Source: Laccaria trichodermophora (taxonomy: Eukaryota; Basidiomycota; Agaricomycetes; Agaricales; Hydnangiaceae). From it: 64,000 bases of DNA. Positions within the stretch are counted from its first letter, which is position 1, and the number at the start of each line of letters is the position of its first letter. The notes beneath the pieces are model-generated. The model saw only the letters and a program-made list of their open reading frames with translations. It did not search any database and was not told the origin of the DNA. Below are positions 36,673 through 47,552 of this stretch, in pieces. The translations under genes and the position numbers were made by a program. The stretch lies in NCBI GenBank assembly GCA_018417955.1, contig JACTVC010000009.1, positions 930,001 to 994,000 of the forward strand, read 5' to 3'.

Positions 36673-38277
36673 GAAGAAGGAGCATGCACTAGAGTTGTCC
36701 TCGACGCCCGGCTTCGGATTATATCTGTACGTGAAGAAGGAAAGCTATCTTCTTGTAACATGCCATAAACTGATAATTGTGCAACTTGCGGCAAGGGGGT
36801 AGCGGGACGTGGATCCCGAACCAAGGGTTGGGGGGGGGGTGTCCGGCCGCAGGCCGAAAAAAAAAAGAGTGACCCCCATCAATTTCAAATTTTCATCGTC
36901 AGCGATGTTCCATGGATGATTGATGAGATGCATCTGTTGAAGCTGAAGCGCTGACGCGCTGACGGTCCAAATCAATCACAAACCTGATGTGGCGACATAC
37001 CGTCTACGTCGAGTCTCAAGTCTCGACACACCCTAATACACTCCGCACGCCACCCCAAGGGCCCAAGCCAAGAGGCGCAGGATCCAACGGCATTTACGCT
37101 GACCTAGTTGCAATCAGTCACACCACTTTCGACGCTTCAGATTCTTACTCGGCACCATTACCCTCCCTTCCCAGCTCCCTATTACAATCCCGGCGACCAT
37201 AACTGCGATGCAGCCGGCCATGGTGCAACGTACAACATAATCAGATTTGGAGTAACCACTGCCATTAGGCCGAATTTACTTGTTGTAAATTTTCTGTGAA
37301 TTTTATGAATTCAAAAAAAAAAAAAACATAGTATGGGAAAAACATACTCTATTAGGAAGGTAGGTGGTGGGGGGGTGTCAAGCGGAACTCTGAAAAAAAA
37401 ATAACGAGTGTTGGTCTCTTTTCCACATTCCGCCACCCCCTTGACTTGCGGTCAGAATGGTGTAAGGTGTCGCGCTTGTTGTTTCTGGACGCGTCAGCCA
37501 AACAGTAACCTCTCTATCAAGCAGCGCGCCTACGGGCGCAAAGCCCGCTACGGCGATTACATAGAAAGGAACAGCAGAGTGAACGTAATGGACAAATTTA
37601 AGTTGAACGGAGGCAAATTGCCCTCCGGAGTGCTTGTTCCATACTGCGAAAGTAAACCATGACCCCCACCAACCCCCACACGAACACGATACTCTGTTCC
37701 GCGTTGTCATTGCTGAAAAAGCTGGACAGCTGGAAAAAACCAAGGTAAAACTCACGGGGATTACGCTGGATTATGCAAATCTCTACAAGGTGTTCATGAT
37801 CTTTCCCGAAGCCCAGCAACAAACACAAGCATAGAAATATACGCGATGATATGGAAAAGCGAAACAGGGTTGATACTTCTTCAGCCAAAGATGCAGCAAG
37901 AGAAGCCATAATTGCAGACATCTGAGCAACAGTCTGTTGGGTTGATGAACAACGATGAAAAAAGATAATGTGCAAGAGTGGCTCGTCGGGCTGCACCACT
38001 AAAACCCTGATACAATACACCATGAAGTCTGAGGGCATTGACAACAGCAAAGCTGCTACCACCCAATGCAAAACATGAAGAGCTCGGATCACAGATTAGT
38101 AAAGTAAAATGAACATTGTCCGTGTCTGAATAATTATCAATGTGCAAAGAATGATTTGGCAAATCAACGTTGATGGATGGTCCCTCAGCAACTCAACCAA
38201 TCTTAATCATAACTACTTACAACTGAAACCACATGTCCATACCCTCCAGAGCCCTACCAACCGTCCGTTGTGTGAGC
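36673..38277. other. Gene-poor stretch, no confident gene
   Basis: About 1.6 kb without a supportable gene. It includes homopolymers (G-run near 36830, A-runs near 36860 and 37310), a GGCCG-type hairpin at about 36842-36856, and a GC-rich hairpin-like motif at 37517-37552 (arms CGGGC/GCCCG). An open frame of 164 residues on the minus strand (37598-38092) and several short frames on both strands lack recognised motifs. They may be relics of a mobile element or degraded gene. No terminal repeats or transposase motifs were found. Confidence 0.4.
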
Positions 38278-39110
38278 TTAGGCTAAGGGGTTCATCACTA
38301 CCAATCCTGGCACCTGTGTCAGAGATGGTGTTGGTCTAAACGTTGAAGGCCCGGCAGGCGAAGGCGATCCCGGGTATGCAGACGGCGTCCCGGTGTTCGA
38401 TCTCATCACATCCTGTAAGTTTGGAGGGTTAAGATGTTGATCGCCCGTGTGTGGAGACCTATGCTGAAGATACAGACTCCCTCCATGAGATTGTTGCTGT
38501 GACATCCCCGGCGATTGCGGAAGAAAGACACTTTGCTGTGGTTGTTGTGAGAAGCCAGGTTGTGTTTGCTGGAGGGTCCACGTACCGGACGGCTAGGAAT
38601 ACAGTTGATATCGTTGTGTGGATCCCATGCCAAAGTAAGGCTCTGAACTGCCTTTCTGCCGGAAATATGCAAGACTGAAATCGAAGGTGAGAAAAGCTAC
38701 ATGCTCCTAAAAATTACCTATTGGTTTGAAGAGGCGGCTTTTTCAGCTTTGCGTCTTCGATGCCACATGAGGAGTCATCTTCCTCACCATCGTTGCTTGG
38801 ACTGGTGGACGTTGATCTGTTGATCATCCTCGTTGGAAATGGGGACGAAGCAGCAGCACCCGAATTCTTGACGGAGGTCCAACCAAAAGCGTCATAACTT
38901 CAGAACAATCAGAGAATTCAAAACAGTGCAGCCTTGAACTCCCCCAAGAAAGACAAGCCCAAAAGGTTTCGAACAAGCAACAGACACATAGGAATGAGGA
39001 CCAGACGAAGCCTCAGCCGTTGAAACAAAAGGACGTAATGGGTCAAACCCAAATCGAGTCACTCAGAAGGCGCCAAACATGGCTAAACTTACCCACTAGA
39101 GGTTGACTTC
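38278..39110 (-). pseudogene. Broken gene remnant with one in-frame stop
   Basis: Reading leftward, an exon gives SYDAFGWTSVKNSGAAASSP, FPTRMINRSTSTSPSNDGEE, KLKKPPLQTN and ends at a GT-AG intron (about 38674-38718). In phase, the next exon gives SLAYFRQKGSSEPYFGMGST, QRYQLYS, then a TAG at 38593-38595, and then continues open for about 100 residues of Gln/Pro/Ser-rich sequence (WTLQQTQPGFSQQPQQSVFL; SPSPAGPSTFRPTPSLTQV) to a stop at 38278. Low-complexity coding bias continues across the TAG. This looks like a once-intact C-terminal half of a transcription-factor-like or RNA-binding protein; the family is not recognised. The 5' half could not be followed past about 39110. A sequencing error at the TAG is the main alternative. 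Confidence 0.4.
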
Positions 39111-39375
39111 GTCAACAAAACCTCGCTTCTGTATTGTAAATACATAACCACGTAGCGCGCCTTCGGACGCAAAACCCGATACCCGACTTTCGGAACTGTG
39201 GACACTTTTTTGATGTGATTATGGCAGTCTTTCAATTTGTTATTGTCATTTTAGTTGCTTTATAGCTAGTTTTGGAAGTCGGGTCGGATTATTTCCTCAA
39301 TTTTCACGCGACGTTTAATCAATGTACGAAAGGCTAGACTTTGGCCTTCCAATTCGATGGCAATAAGTGAAAGTG

Positions 39376-40335
39376 TTATTTTTCTGTCATTCGGCTGTTC
39401 CTTCTGATCAACAATCGGCTTAGTTCTTTCGCGCGGCAACCTTCTCGCAAGCAAACATCTCCAAGACGCCAGGTGTAGCTTCTAGAAAGTAGATTATCTT
39501 TCGACTGTTGGTCATTCCATTCGAATAGGCCTATGCCGGAGTATGTAGCAAATTGGCGTTGCACGTTCGGACAACATATGGTAGTCCCGGCGGGATGATC
39601 CACGGATCTTGTTATTACGGTGAAATTCCTAGCCTGGTATTTGCATGCTTTTCCTTGATTTGGTGAGTAACGAAAGGCGTATGTGGTATGTTGTCCTAAC
39701 GATTGAGTCGGATACAAGGAACCGCAATGACCGGCGGTTATGAAGTTCATCACCGCTGTGTGGCTTGAGCCAAGAACTACGCCCAGAAAAGAATCAGTTT
39801 CTATTCCCTCGGTGACTGTGACACGTTGGTAGTCTGCGTTGATGTATTCGGAATGAGTGAGTGCGCCGGCCGTTTCCTCTCTCGAGATGCCTGTGGTGTC
39901 GAGTTGATAACCAATGCGATGGAGAAACGTTGAGAACACTCGTAAGCTGTTGCGAGGTGTTGCGATGTTTAGGTCATTGGGTGACCATGCAGATTCACAT
40001 CCGTTTAACATAACTTTTAGGGCCAAAGAGCCGATTATGCCACTGTTGGTGTTGGCAAGCATGTCGATGAAGGTCTTGATGTGATCTTGAGGTTGCTGTT
40101 AAGTGACAATCCCAATATTTTAGTGGGGAGACGCACCTGGCGGTATGAAGGGTAATAGGAAAAAAAATATCCGGGTGCGAATATAGTGTTGTACGCATTC
40201 TCTACATGCACGGCTCGTCTGACCGAGTCGCGCCAGGGAGGCCATAGAAGTGGCATTCAAAATGAGTTGTCGGATGTCTATGCCCGTGCCAAAAAAGAAT
40301 TCAAGGAAGGTGAACTTTGGATTCTCGTCAGTCAT
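39376..40335 (-). CDS. F-box-like protein of a basidiomycete-expanded family
   Basis: Two exons joined at IPP|DHIKTFIDMLANTNSGIIGS in phase. The N-terminal segment IDIRQLILNATSMASLARLG, QTSRACRECVQHYIRTRI is F-box-like (helical, with TSRxCR core). The C-terminal part carries blocks shared by this Agaricomycete family: SLRVFSTFLHRIGYQLDTTG, VTVTEGIETDSFLGVVLGSS, HTAVMNFITAGHCGSLYP, GIGLFEWND and SYTWRLGDVCLREGC. Such genes occur in many copies per Agaricomycete genome and their substrates are unknown. The ITAGHC string imitates a trypsin histidine motif but lacks the other protease motifs. ATG at 40335 is chosen as closest to the F-box; 40365 is an in-frame alternative. It is divergent from the next gene, 109 bp apart. 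Confidence 0.68.
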
Positions 40336-40444
40336 CGAGTTGAGGTAACGATGGGCGATGGGCAATTAGGAGATTTGGTTTTATTCAAGACAGGATAATA
40401 GGGGAAGTACGACTTCTCTGAGATCTCCTAATTACACATTCGTC

Positions 40445-41028
40445 ATGAATTACGGCAACGTCCTACGGCTGGTGACAGTGGGCAAAGTAAGTTGTCGTTC
40501 CGGTTCACGACGTTTGCTAATCAAATCATTGAAGATGGAGCCTAACGTATATTGGGGTTTAATGTTTGATGTCGGGGAGGACATTAGCTTCATGCTTGTC
40601 CCTGTCCCGTTCCGACCAGGAGTCAACGTCCCACTTAGTGTCGATGATCTTTTTACACCATTCTGGGTGCACACCAGGTCAGACAACCGTCGCTGGGAGA
40701 ATTTGGGGACGTATAAGCGGCAAATAATTGTTGGGTCGGGAAAAGACAGTCAATATTTCTCTGTCCACTTTTCAGATCAAGACGATGATTTTCCATTAAA
40801 TCATGGCATGCATTCTATTTCAACTGAGCTATACAGCACATGGAAGGGCGCGGTTATCGTGTTTCGTACAGACGAGAAAGGTGTTCCTTTGGATTGTGGC
40901 ATACAGGATGTACTCTATATGGCGGAAGTTTTAGAGAGGTAAGGTTATGAGTTCTGATTTAATCGGGATGCTGAATCTTGGACAGGTTCATTGTTACGGT
41001 CAATGCTTCTTCTCGATACCGTTTGTAA
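40445..41028 (+). CDS. Unnamed small-protein family, copy A
   Basis: Exon 1 gives MNYGNVLRLVTVGK, then a 48-nt intron (GTAAGT donor, GCTAAT branch), then the main exon and a short last exon reached by an intron at about 40939-40985. Family blocks are MFDVGEDISFMLVPVPFRPG, SVDDLFTPFWVH, RRWENLGTYKRQI, YFSVHFSDQ, GAVIVFRT and the end RFIVTVNASSRYRL. The same layout is found at 46722-47200 (closest), 41162-41769 and 43396-43977. The intron before the last exon is shared with the 46.7-kb copy. No signal peptide or known domain is visible. Function unknown; it is probably a globular intracellular protein. Confidence 0.65.
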
Positions 41029-41161
41029 GAACGTGGTGTGAAATTATTTACGTGATTCACAGACGGAGGTGTATTAATGTTAAAGCTGACGGCAATCATG
41101 TGATGGCGAGGTTATGTCGGGGATGCGGAAAGGTTGACAACATGCCTTTAAATTGTCATTG

Positions 41162-41769
41162 TTAGTAATGTAAATTTGAAGATGAGGGGGGGACATACGT
41201 CGCAATCAATTCTCTTATGAAGGAGAGATCTTTTTCATTGATGTCGTGAATTTCCATTCCCCACTCCGATTTAAAGACAATGATGTTTCCCCGCCAGGTA
41301 GCTCTTTCGTCAGTGTGAGCATGAGGTGTTAAGCCACACAGAAGATCGTTCTGCGGAAGAGTTGTTAAGTCTTGAGGCTCGTGAAGAACGATGTACCGTG
41401 TGGGGAGTGTAGTGTAATCGTCTGTAGGATGTTGGGTGTATAGTTTGTAATCAATACCTTGTACCCATGTTTCTATTGGTTTATGAATTTTGATCCACGG
41501 GTTAAGATCAAAGTCGGTCAGGGTAGGATGGAAGTCGGGAGGCTCGTACACGAGTACTGGCACTGTGTGTACGGAGGCGCATCCAAAGCCAAAGAATGCC
41601 GCAGATCGGTATGAACATATCTTAGAAGACTGGTGGGTGAGGATTAATATTCGGTGGTGAAACGGTTTTAACGTAGACTTACAGGATCAGCGATTGCGAA
41701 ACTCCGACTCACGAGTTCAATGAGGCAGTCTCGAGACCTGAGGTGATTGTTTGATGTTGGATGCATCAT
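41162..41769 (-). CDS. Unnamed small-protein family, copy B
   Basis: Two exons; the intron has a GTAAGT donor and a CACCAG acceptor and restores AIADPSSKICSYRS in phase. Family blocks are VPVLVYEPPDFHP, DFDLNPWIKI, TWVQGIDYKLY, RYIVLHEPQDLTTLPQNDLL, ATWRGNIIVFKSEWG and the C-terminal LSFIRELIATYV. The order and spacing match copies A, C and D, but identity by eye is low, so the duplication is old. The N-terminus (MMHPTSNNHLRSRDCLIELV) differs from the others. It lies convergent with copy A. Function unknown. Confidence 0.6.
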
Positions 41770-41903
41770 TCAGAAGAAGTCTAACAACGTGCTGCGTATG
41801 TAACTCATTTTATAGGGGACAAGAGATATTATTAGCGCGAGTTGGTCATTGTAAGTTGTTATGAGAAGAAATTGACAATTTTGCTACAGAACTTGACCCA
41901 TCG

Positions 41904-43067
41904 TTAAAGAAAAGTGAACAGTCCGTTAACGGCGGCAGTCAATTGCCCAAATTCTTCACTGTCATGGACTTTGCGCGTCCGGAAAATTGCGGGCCCATTG
42001 ACAAATGGTAGTTGAAGTTCAACCCTCGAATTTACACCGTATTCTTGAAAGATATCGAAGGTTCGGAGAGCGGGAAAGAGCGCTGGGGTGAGCCATGCGA
42101 TGACATGCTCGATGGTAATCGGCTTGGCGTGGGCGGGCTGGACCATTAAGTAGATTTCTTCAACGCTCGGCAGGCGGTTTGGTGGTTGTGGGATGTCAGT
42201 CCAACGCGCGTTTCCAATAACCACGCGCAGCGCTTTAAAGTCGTTTGTATTGGTCAATTCTCGGAAACGTCCCAGGTCTAGGTGTAGGTGAGAATTGCGT
42301 CAGGAATGCTTATAGCGACACGTACATGCAAAATAGTATACTTCAATATGATTTTTACAGATGTTCGTCAGTTCTTCTATTGGTGCATGGACAGAGTGGT
42401 CGTGGAGGACCGAGATGCGAGACAGATCCACAATAGGAGTTCCATCAGGCCATCTGGCAGTCAGCAGACTGTCTACTGCATAAAAAGCCGATGCGCCAAT
42501 CGAAAGTTTTTGAGGTCGGCAAGGAGGCGGAAATGGCGCTGATGCACAAGCAATCATGGTCGAGTCATGGAGCCCTAGACCCCCGATTTCCAGTTGTTGG
42601 AGATGGGGGCAGTTTGCGAAGAGGGATACGGGCCATGCGTGGATTTGTGTGAGTGACAGGGTGTGAAGCTTTGGGGAGGTCAGCATCCGTATCAATTCGT
42701 TTTGTAAGTCTTGAGGTATAACGTTCCAAGCAGTGCCACCAGCGGTTTCGTCGCCGGTGACGTGAAGGCTCCGAAGGTGAGAAAACCTTCGCAGTAGGGA
42801 GACATTCGTGTCAAGGTCTGATTTCTGATCCATGTAATAATGGAGGTGAAGGACGTAGTTGGCCAACTTTGGGCGTTTAGCAAGCAAAGAGACGAGATGC
42901 ATCATCGTCGACCGATGGATTGCCACTGTGGTGAACAGAAGTTCTTGACAGGGTTCGACCAAATTTTGGCATGTTTGCGAAAGCGCGCGAATTGATTCCC
43001 AGTCGGATTCAGAAGCGAGGTTGTTCATGATCACCTCGATAATATCAAACGGCACCTCGTAAGCCAT
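41904..43067 (-). CDS. F-box/LRR-type protein
   Basis: Two exons joined at LTNIYLGRFRELTNTNDF in phase. The N-terminus MAYEVPFDIIEVIMNNLASE, IRALSQTCQNLVEPCQELLF is a typical fungal F-box. It is followed by degenerate leucine-rich repeats (FSHLRSLHVTGDE, PKLHTLSLTQIHAWPVSLF, CPHLQQLEIGGLGLHDST, FKALRVVIGNARW, LPSVEEIYLMVQ, FPALRTFDIFQEYG). F-box proteins of this build are substrate receptors of SCF ubiquitin ligases and are strongly expanded in Agaricomycetes. Substrate unknown. It sits between copies B and C of the unnamed small-protein family, on the same strand as both. Confidence 0.8.
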
Positions 43068-43395
43068 TGTTGAATTTGAGGTGATGTGATGTTGTGGGGG
43101 ATGCAGACTTGAAAGGGGTAGGTTTCATCTCGATTGAAATCCACGCGAACCTTTCTAGGTCTCAGTGCACGTACTTTATAGGAAGTTAAGACGTGGCGTT
43201 ATAGTTTGGAACGGACTCTAGTGGTGTCTTTTAAGCATTGATTGGTTCTTTAGCATGGTTATGCTTCTGTATTACACTCGGGTCACAATGGTGTTAAGAC
43301 ATCGTAGTCCAATACTGTATCACTACTCTGTAAGTCTTGAGCCGTTAAATTTATAAGGTACACTTCATTTCTGTCGACGATGAACCTGAATGTGA
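43068..43395. other. Intergenic, no gene seen
   Basis: About 328 bp between the F-box/LRR start and the stop of copy C. The last 112 bases (43283-43395) are open on the minus strand in another frame but show no similarity to the family tail. Otherwise it looks like a promoter. Confidence 0.35.
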
Positions 43396-43977
43396 TTAAT
43401 GTTCTTCTAACGGTTGGGAGTCGGTGTAAGAAATGACGAACTTTTTCACTGCCTCCGTAGCAAGGAGAATATCGGCGTCGTTGCAATTTTCCGGATGGTG
43501 ATCTCTGTCCACTTTCATGACGAGGATGGGGCCTCGCCAAGTCAGGGTTAATTCGGGGTACAAGATCTGGCGGATGCAAATGTTGAAGCTCGCATGGTAG
43601 GTTTGTTCTTCAAATAATATGACGAAGCTGAAGTCTGGGTTTGCCGTTGAACTTGGCGGAATGTGTTGTAGTCTGTAGTTAATTGAAGGCCCGTGTGGGG
43701 GATTGTAAGAATGTTGGACCCAATAGTCGGTTCGGTAATTTTCCAAACGATGGTCAGAGTGAGATGGAGTCGGTGATGCCGGGACAGGTACTAAGGCTGC
43801 TGCGTCCAAGTAGCATGAAAACAAGATACCATCACGAAAGTTGTGGATGTTGAATTCATCAAATTCCTACAACAGAACGGAATCTTTCAGGTTAAAGGTT
43901 GCAAACATAAACAGTTTGATCACCTTGTATTCGTTAACAGCATCTTCGGAGAGAGTGGTCATGGTTGGGTGTGGCAT
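43396..43977 (-). CDS. Unnamed small-protein family, copy C
   Basis: Two exons: MPHPTMTTLSEDAVNEYK is joined by a GT-AG intron to EFDEFNIHNFRDGILFSCYL. Family blocks follow: AALVPVPASPTPSHSDH, RTDYWVQHSYNPP, INYRLQHIPPSS, FSFVILFEEQTYHASFNICI, LTWRGPILVMKVDRDHHPEN and the end KKFVISYTDSQPLEEH. This copy has the most convincing N-terminus in the family, since the splice is in phase and both halves are polar and helical. An ATG five codons downstream is an alternative start. No intron precedes its last block, unlike copies A and D. Function unknown. Confidence 0.63.
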
Positions 43978-44867
43978 ACGAGTTATAGGAGTTTCTGTGT
44001 TGTCGCAAGCGTAGGCCGATAATGCTTATGAAAGGGGTTGCAGTTGTCGTTGCGACTGAATTTGCAAAAAAGGCCCAGAGAGCATCGTAAAGTGCAGCCC
44101 TGAAACAACGTGCTGAGATATACTGACTTCTATGCTGAGCGCGCGTTCATAAATTTTCACGAAGCCTTAAGAAACAGTGTGGATTGAACAAAATCACATA
44201 CGGTTCTTCCATATTGCTATTTCATTCCAACAGTTGACTGTATTTTGTGAACGGGGCGCTGTGGCAATGTCAAATGAATTAAAGTACATGGCTAATCAGG
44301 CTGAAATATTGACCGTGATGGGGCTCGCAATCATCTTGCCCATCGCACTTGAGTCTTAGAAAGAGTGTGTTCGGAGTCTCGTAGACGACGCATCCATGCC
44401 ATCAATTCGCTGCTGGGAGGTGAAAACGACGGTAGCCACGCCCTCGAGGTCACGCGGTAAAACCAGGGTAACTCAAGCGGCGCGCGGCAGACCATCCACC
44501 CAAACCCAGGCCGTTGCGATGTTTGCAACGCTGGCGACAGTCATGTGACTTGATGTCATTTAAGTTAGTGCGCCAACAAATACGTTGGGGTCTGTGCATC
44601 TTTGAGAGCACATGAGGAGCGAACATACGTGGAAAAATCAGGAGCAGCACTGCAAACATCATCTACATTCCTGTGCAGAGTTGGAACAGTCATTTAAAAT
44701 TGAGTCCGTAGTTATTTACAAGTCCGTTGTTAATTACATATATCGAGTTCAGAAGTCCATTGTGTTTCTAGTTGGGAAAAGAGTCGCTTGTATTACACGT
44801 AAAAACACTAATTTAGTCAATAAGAGATGTGGGGGGGGGAGGCGTCAATGTGGGTGTTAACTGGCCG
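43978..44867. other. Gene-poor stretch, no gene seen
   Basis: About 890 bp. Short frames of 60-70 codons exist on both strands (for example 44177-44359 and 44331-44528) but none has coding character or family motifs. The segment is AT-rich and includes a G-run near 44830. It may hold the promoter of copy C and the 3' end of the unknown gene at 44.9 kb. Confidence 0.35.
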
Positions 44868-46382
44868 TCATTCCGATGAATCCAAAGGGAAGTCCAGCAT
44901 GACATGATCATTGTCGGTCAACGTGTCAGCAGATGTTTCGCCGTTTGATGAGGACTCGTTTGATAGAGGGCTTCCCGATTGAACGGAGGGGGAAGCGTTT
45001 GCATCAAGGATCGTGAGGCGAGAAGATGAAGCAGCAGAGGACGACGTCGTGACAGCACTGTCACCATTGTCAGATGCATCGAGTTTCGTGCGTTTGATCC
45101 GGAAAGATGATAACGCGCGATCGGCCGAGGAGTCAGCGTTTTCAGTTGGAGAACCGTCCCTGTCGTCGTCAGAGTCATATCCTCCAATGACGTGGCGAAT
45201 TGGAACGTCGGCGATGCTGTCGTCTACAACGAGCAAACGGTGGAAGTTAATCTGATAGATCTAATTGGTGTGGTTTAAACGAGTGGAATTAAGAGGAAAA
45301 GACGGGACAGACCTTTCGTTCTTTTCCTGTATCTTCCTGATTGTTGTTGCGGATGTTCATCGTAAAACAATGAAGAGTGACGGTTGCAATGACGAGGGTT
45401 CCTGTGCGCAAAGCGGCGTATTGGTCCCAAGGTGGAATTAACTTGCGATCCATGTCGATGATCTCATGTTGAACTAAGAAACTTTTGCTGTTTCTGAAAA
45501 CGCCTCCTTTGTAGTCATACAAAGTGGTCGGCGAGTGAAGTTGGCCGACTTTGTATTCGACGGCTAGCGCTACCATTAGCGTTGATTATTTAAACTTAAA
45601 AGCCGGAAGAACGTGCCTGGAGTGTTCTCCTCCGATCCAGACGTCACCGACGGCTGCTCGCTTGGAGATGACGTAGAAGTGTCTGACATACCTGGGCGAG
45701 ATCGCCGCATGATGCGTCGGATGGCAGGTGAACGGTTTTCTTTCGACACAGGAAGCTAAATAACAATAGTTAGACATGGTAAGCTATTGAAGAGAGCATC
45801 TCCATACCTTATATTTAGGCGGAGAGGTGATTGTAATGATGTCGGCTGCACGATCCGGGGTAGTAGGAGTTAACCATTCTTTCGTTGTATATACCTGGTC
45901 TGATCAGCGCCATGCGAAAGAATTGCGAAAGAATTCATACTTTGCCATCGGCGTCATCTTGTTTACGTTCGGCTTCAACGATTTCGTTCAAAGCGACAAG
46001 CTGATCTTGGTAAAGGAAGAAAAGGTCCTCAGTGCAGTTGCTCGGGGCGCCTAACGCGAACCGATTCTTGGCTCTGGATTTGTCGGTCATGTAGCAAGGC
46101 TTGGAGAATGTGAGAGACTTCTAACAAGGCAGGACTGGAACTCACGTTGGAAGCCGTCCCTACGTAGAAGTCTCCGAGTGCGCTATTCTTCGTTCCAAGG
46201 GACGCAGGCTGAATCTCGCCGAAAATGTTGACTTTGAATTCGGAGCTATCTTGATCCTGGTATTCATATCCAGAAGACCACGTAGTTTTGCGAAAGAAAT
46301 GTTTGTTGTACTGACAGTTGGCGAGGAAACTGGTGCCCGAGGAAGTAATGGAATCGCGAAGGGAATCGTAAGCTTTAGCATC
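44868..46382 (-). CDS. Uncharacterised protein, first exon not found
   Basis: Exons linked in phase give, in order: AYDSLRDSITSSGTSFLANC, NKHFFRKTTWSSGYEYQDQD, SSEFKVNIFGEIQPASLGTK, NSALGDFYVGTASN; then MTDKSRAKNRFALGAPSNCT, EDLFFLYQDQLVALNEIVEA; VYTTKEWLTPTTPDRAADII; LPVSKENRSPAIRRIMRRSR; LAVEYKVGQLHSPTTLYDYK, KLIPPWDQYAALRTGTLVIA; and INFHRLLVVDDSIADVPIRH with an acidic/Ser-rich tail ending HVMLDFPLDSSE. Five introns are inferred, one with a GTCTGT donor. The 5' end opens at an acceptor at 46383-46384, and no clear first exon was found. The layout resembles uncharacterised Agaricomycete proteins. No known domain recognised. Confidence 0.6.
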
Positions 46383-46721
46383 CTATGCTTTAAAAGCTAC
46401 TTATAGCGAAGCAAGTAGTTTTTAATAATCAGCAACAATAATAAGTAGATGCCTGCATTGTACAGGCAGGGAAGGAAGGCGGAATCTAGTCCAAGCGAGG
46501 CAAAGAACTATGTATGACACCTTGATGACACCGTGCAACGTAAGGGGTCACATTCAGCTCCTATCATCTTCAGACTCAAAACTCCTAATGCACCGTAGGG
46601 TGACGAGAAACTACACAACATCAATGCCAATGCCAGCATCTGCAAAGGTAACGGCTCGTCCTCTATAACAATCATACGAGCACTTACAAATAACAAGATA
46701 ACACCCAGGATCTGTCAAGGA

Positions 46722-47200
46722 ATGCTGTTCGACACTGGAGATGACTACCGATTCAGCTTTGTCCCGGTCCCATTTCGACTGGGAATCATTAATGCGATCA
46801 CGGTAGACGACCTATATATCCCTTACTGGGTTCACTCAAATTCTGATCACAACGGCTGGGAAAACCTCGCGACATACAGGCGTCAAATTCACATTACCGC
46901 CGAAAATGGATCTCGATATTACTCTGTCCACTTTGCTGATCAATCCAAGAACTATCCTCGAAATTATGGGATTGAATCTGTCGCCAGCCCATTTTACGAA
47001 GAATGGCTGGGAGCTCTACTTGTTCTTCGGACGGGGCCAGAAGGTGAGCCGATGATCTGTAATCAGGGAGATATACTGTATACGAAAGAACTGCTGCAGC
47101 GGTATGCATATTTCTCTTAAACCCCGCAAAAAAAAAAAGAAACATTTATTACAGGTTCTTGTCAACGTACCACGCATCGGGAATACTTGAGCGAAGATAG
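46722..47200 (+). CDS. Unnamed small-protein family, copy D
   Basis: Closest relative of copy A. Main exon: MLFDTGDDYRFSFVPVPFRL, ITVDDLYIPYWVHSNSDHNG, WENLATYRRQIHITAENGSR, YYSVHFADQSKNYPRN, EWLGALLVLRTGPEGEPMIC. A GT-AG intron (47103-47155) leads to the last exon RFLSTYHASGILERR, in the same phase as in copy A. The N-terminus is unresolved: the frame stays open upstream to about 46606 (ending TITIIRALTNNKITPRICQG before the ATG), so 46722 may not be the true start, or the first exon is lost. It is divergent from the unknown gene at 44.9-46.4 kb. Confidence 0.58.
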
Positions 47201-47544
47201 AATAGGGCGAGGTGCATGCCAGTGATGGTCTAAGGGCCGGACCAACTGAGTGCCTGATTCTGACATTAATTCGTATCGAAAGCATGTATAGAAAAATGAA
47301 GAACACTCGAAAATTATGGGCACCGACTTGTCTGGCGAACCAGCAGTAAATGCCTCTGAAAATCATCAACAGAACAACAACGACAAAACATCCGCCAGCG
47401 CCGCCAAAAATAGCCACACAGTGGCCAGAGCAAACACATACAAAAGATGCTCGAATGCCGCCAAAAATAGACACCAGAATACGGGAACAGCCGTAACAGG
47501 TCACGAGGAAACCAAACAAGAACAAAATTGAGAATTTTTTCCCT
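47201..47544. other. Intergenic, no gene seen
   Basis: About 345 bp between copy D and the transposable element. Low-complexity CAAAA/CCGCC stretch on the + strand; an overlapping minus-strand frame (47016-47615) is antisense to copy D and has no support. Confidence 0.35.
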
Positions 47545-47552
47545 GGCTGGGC
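47545..47552. repeat. Target-site duplication, left copy
   Basis: GGCTGGGC, directly repeated at 47545-47552 and 48507-48514, immediately outside the inverted repeats of the element at 47553-48506. Eight base pairs is the duplication length made by hAT-type transposition. Confidence 0.85.

Noticed and set aside
36832..36870. Hairpin followed by an A-run as a bacterial-type terminator
   Set aside because: The genome is eukaryotic, and the hairpin sits in a non-genic homopolymer region.
37598..38092. A 164-codon minus-strand frame that looks like a membrane protein
   Set aside because: Hydrophobic stretches but no start context, no splice-supported extension and no family motifs. Other frames over the same bases are equally plausible, so it is not listed as a gene.
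39720..39780. ITAGHC string suggesting a trypsin-like protease
   Set aside because: The Asp and Ser motifs of the triad are missing, and the protein otherwise follows the F-box-like Agaricomycete family from end to end.
46160..46381. The longest minus-strand frame here (MLKLTIPFAIPLL)
   Set aside because: A different frame over the same bases (AYDSLRDSITSS...) joins in phase to downstream exons and gives a better protein.
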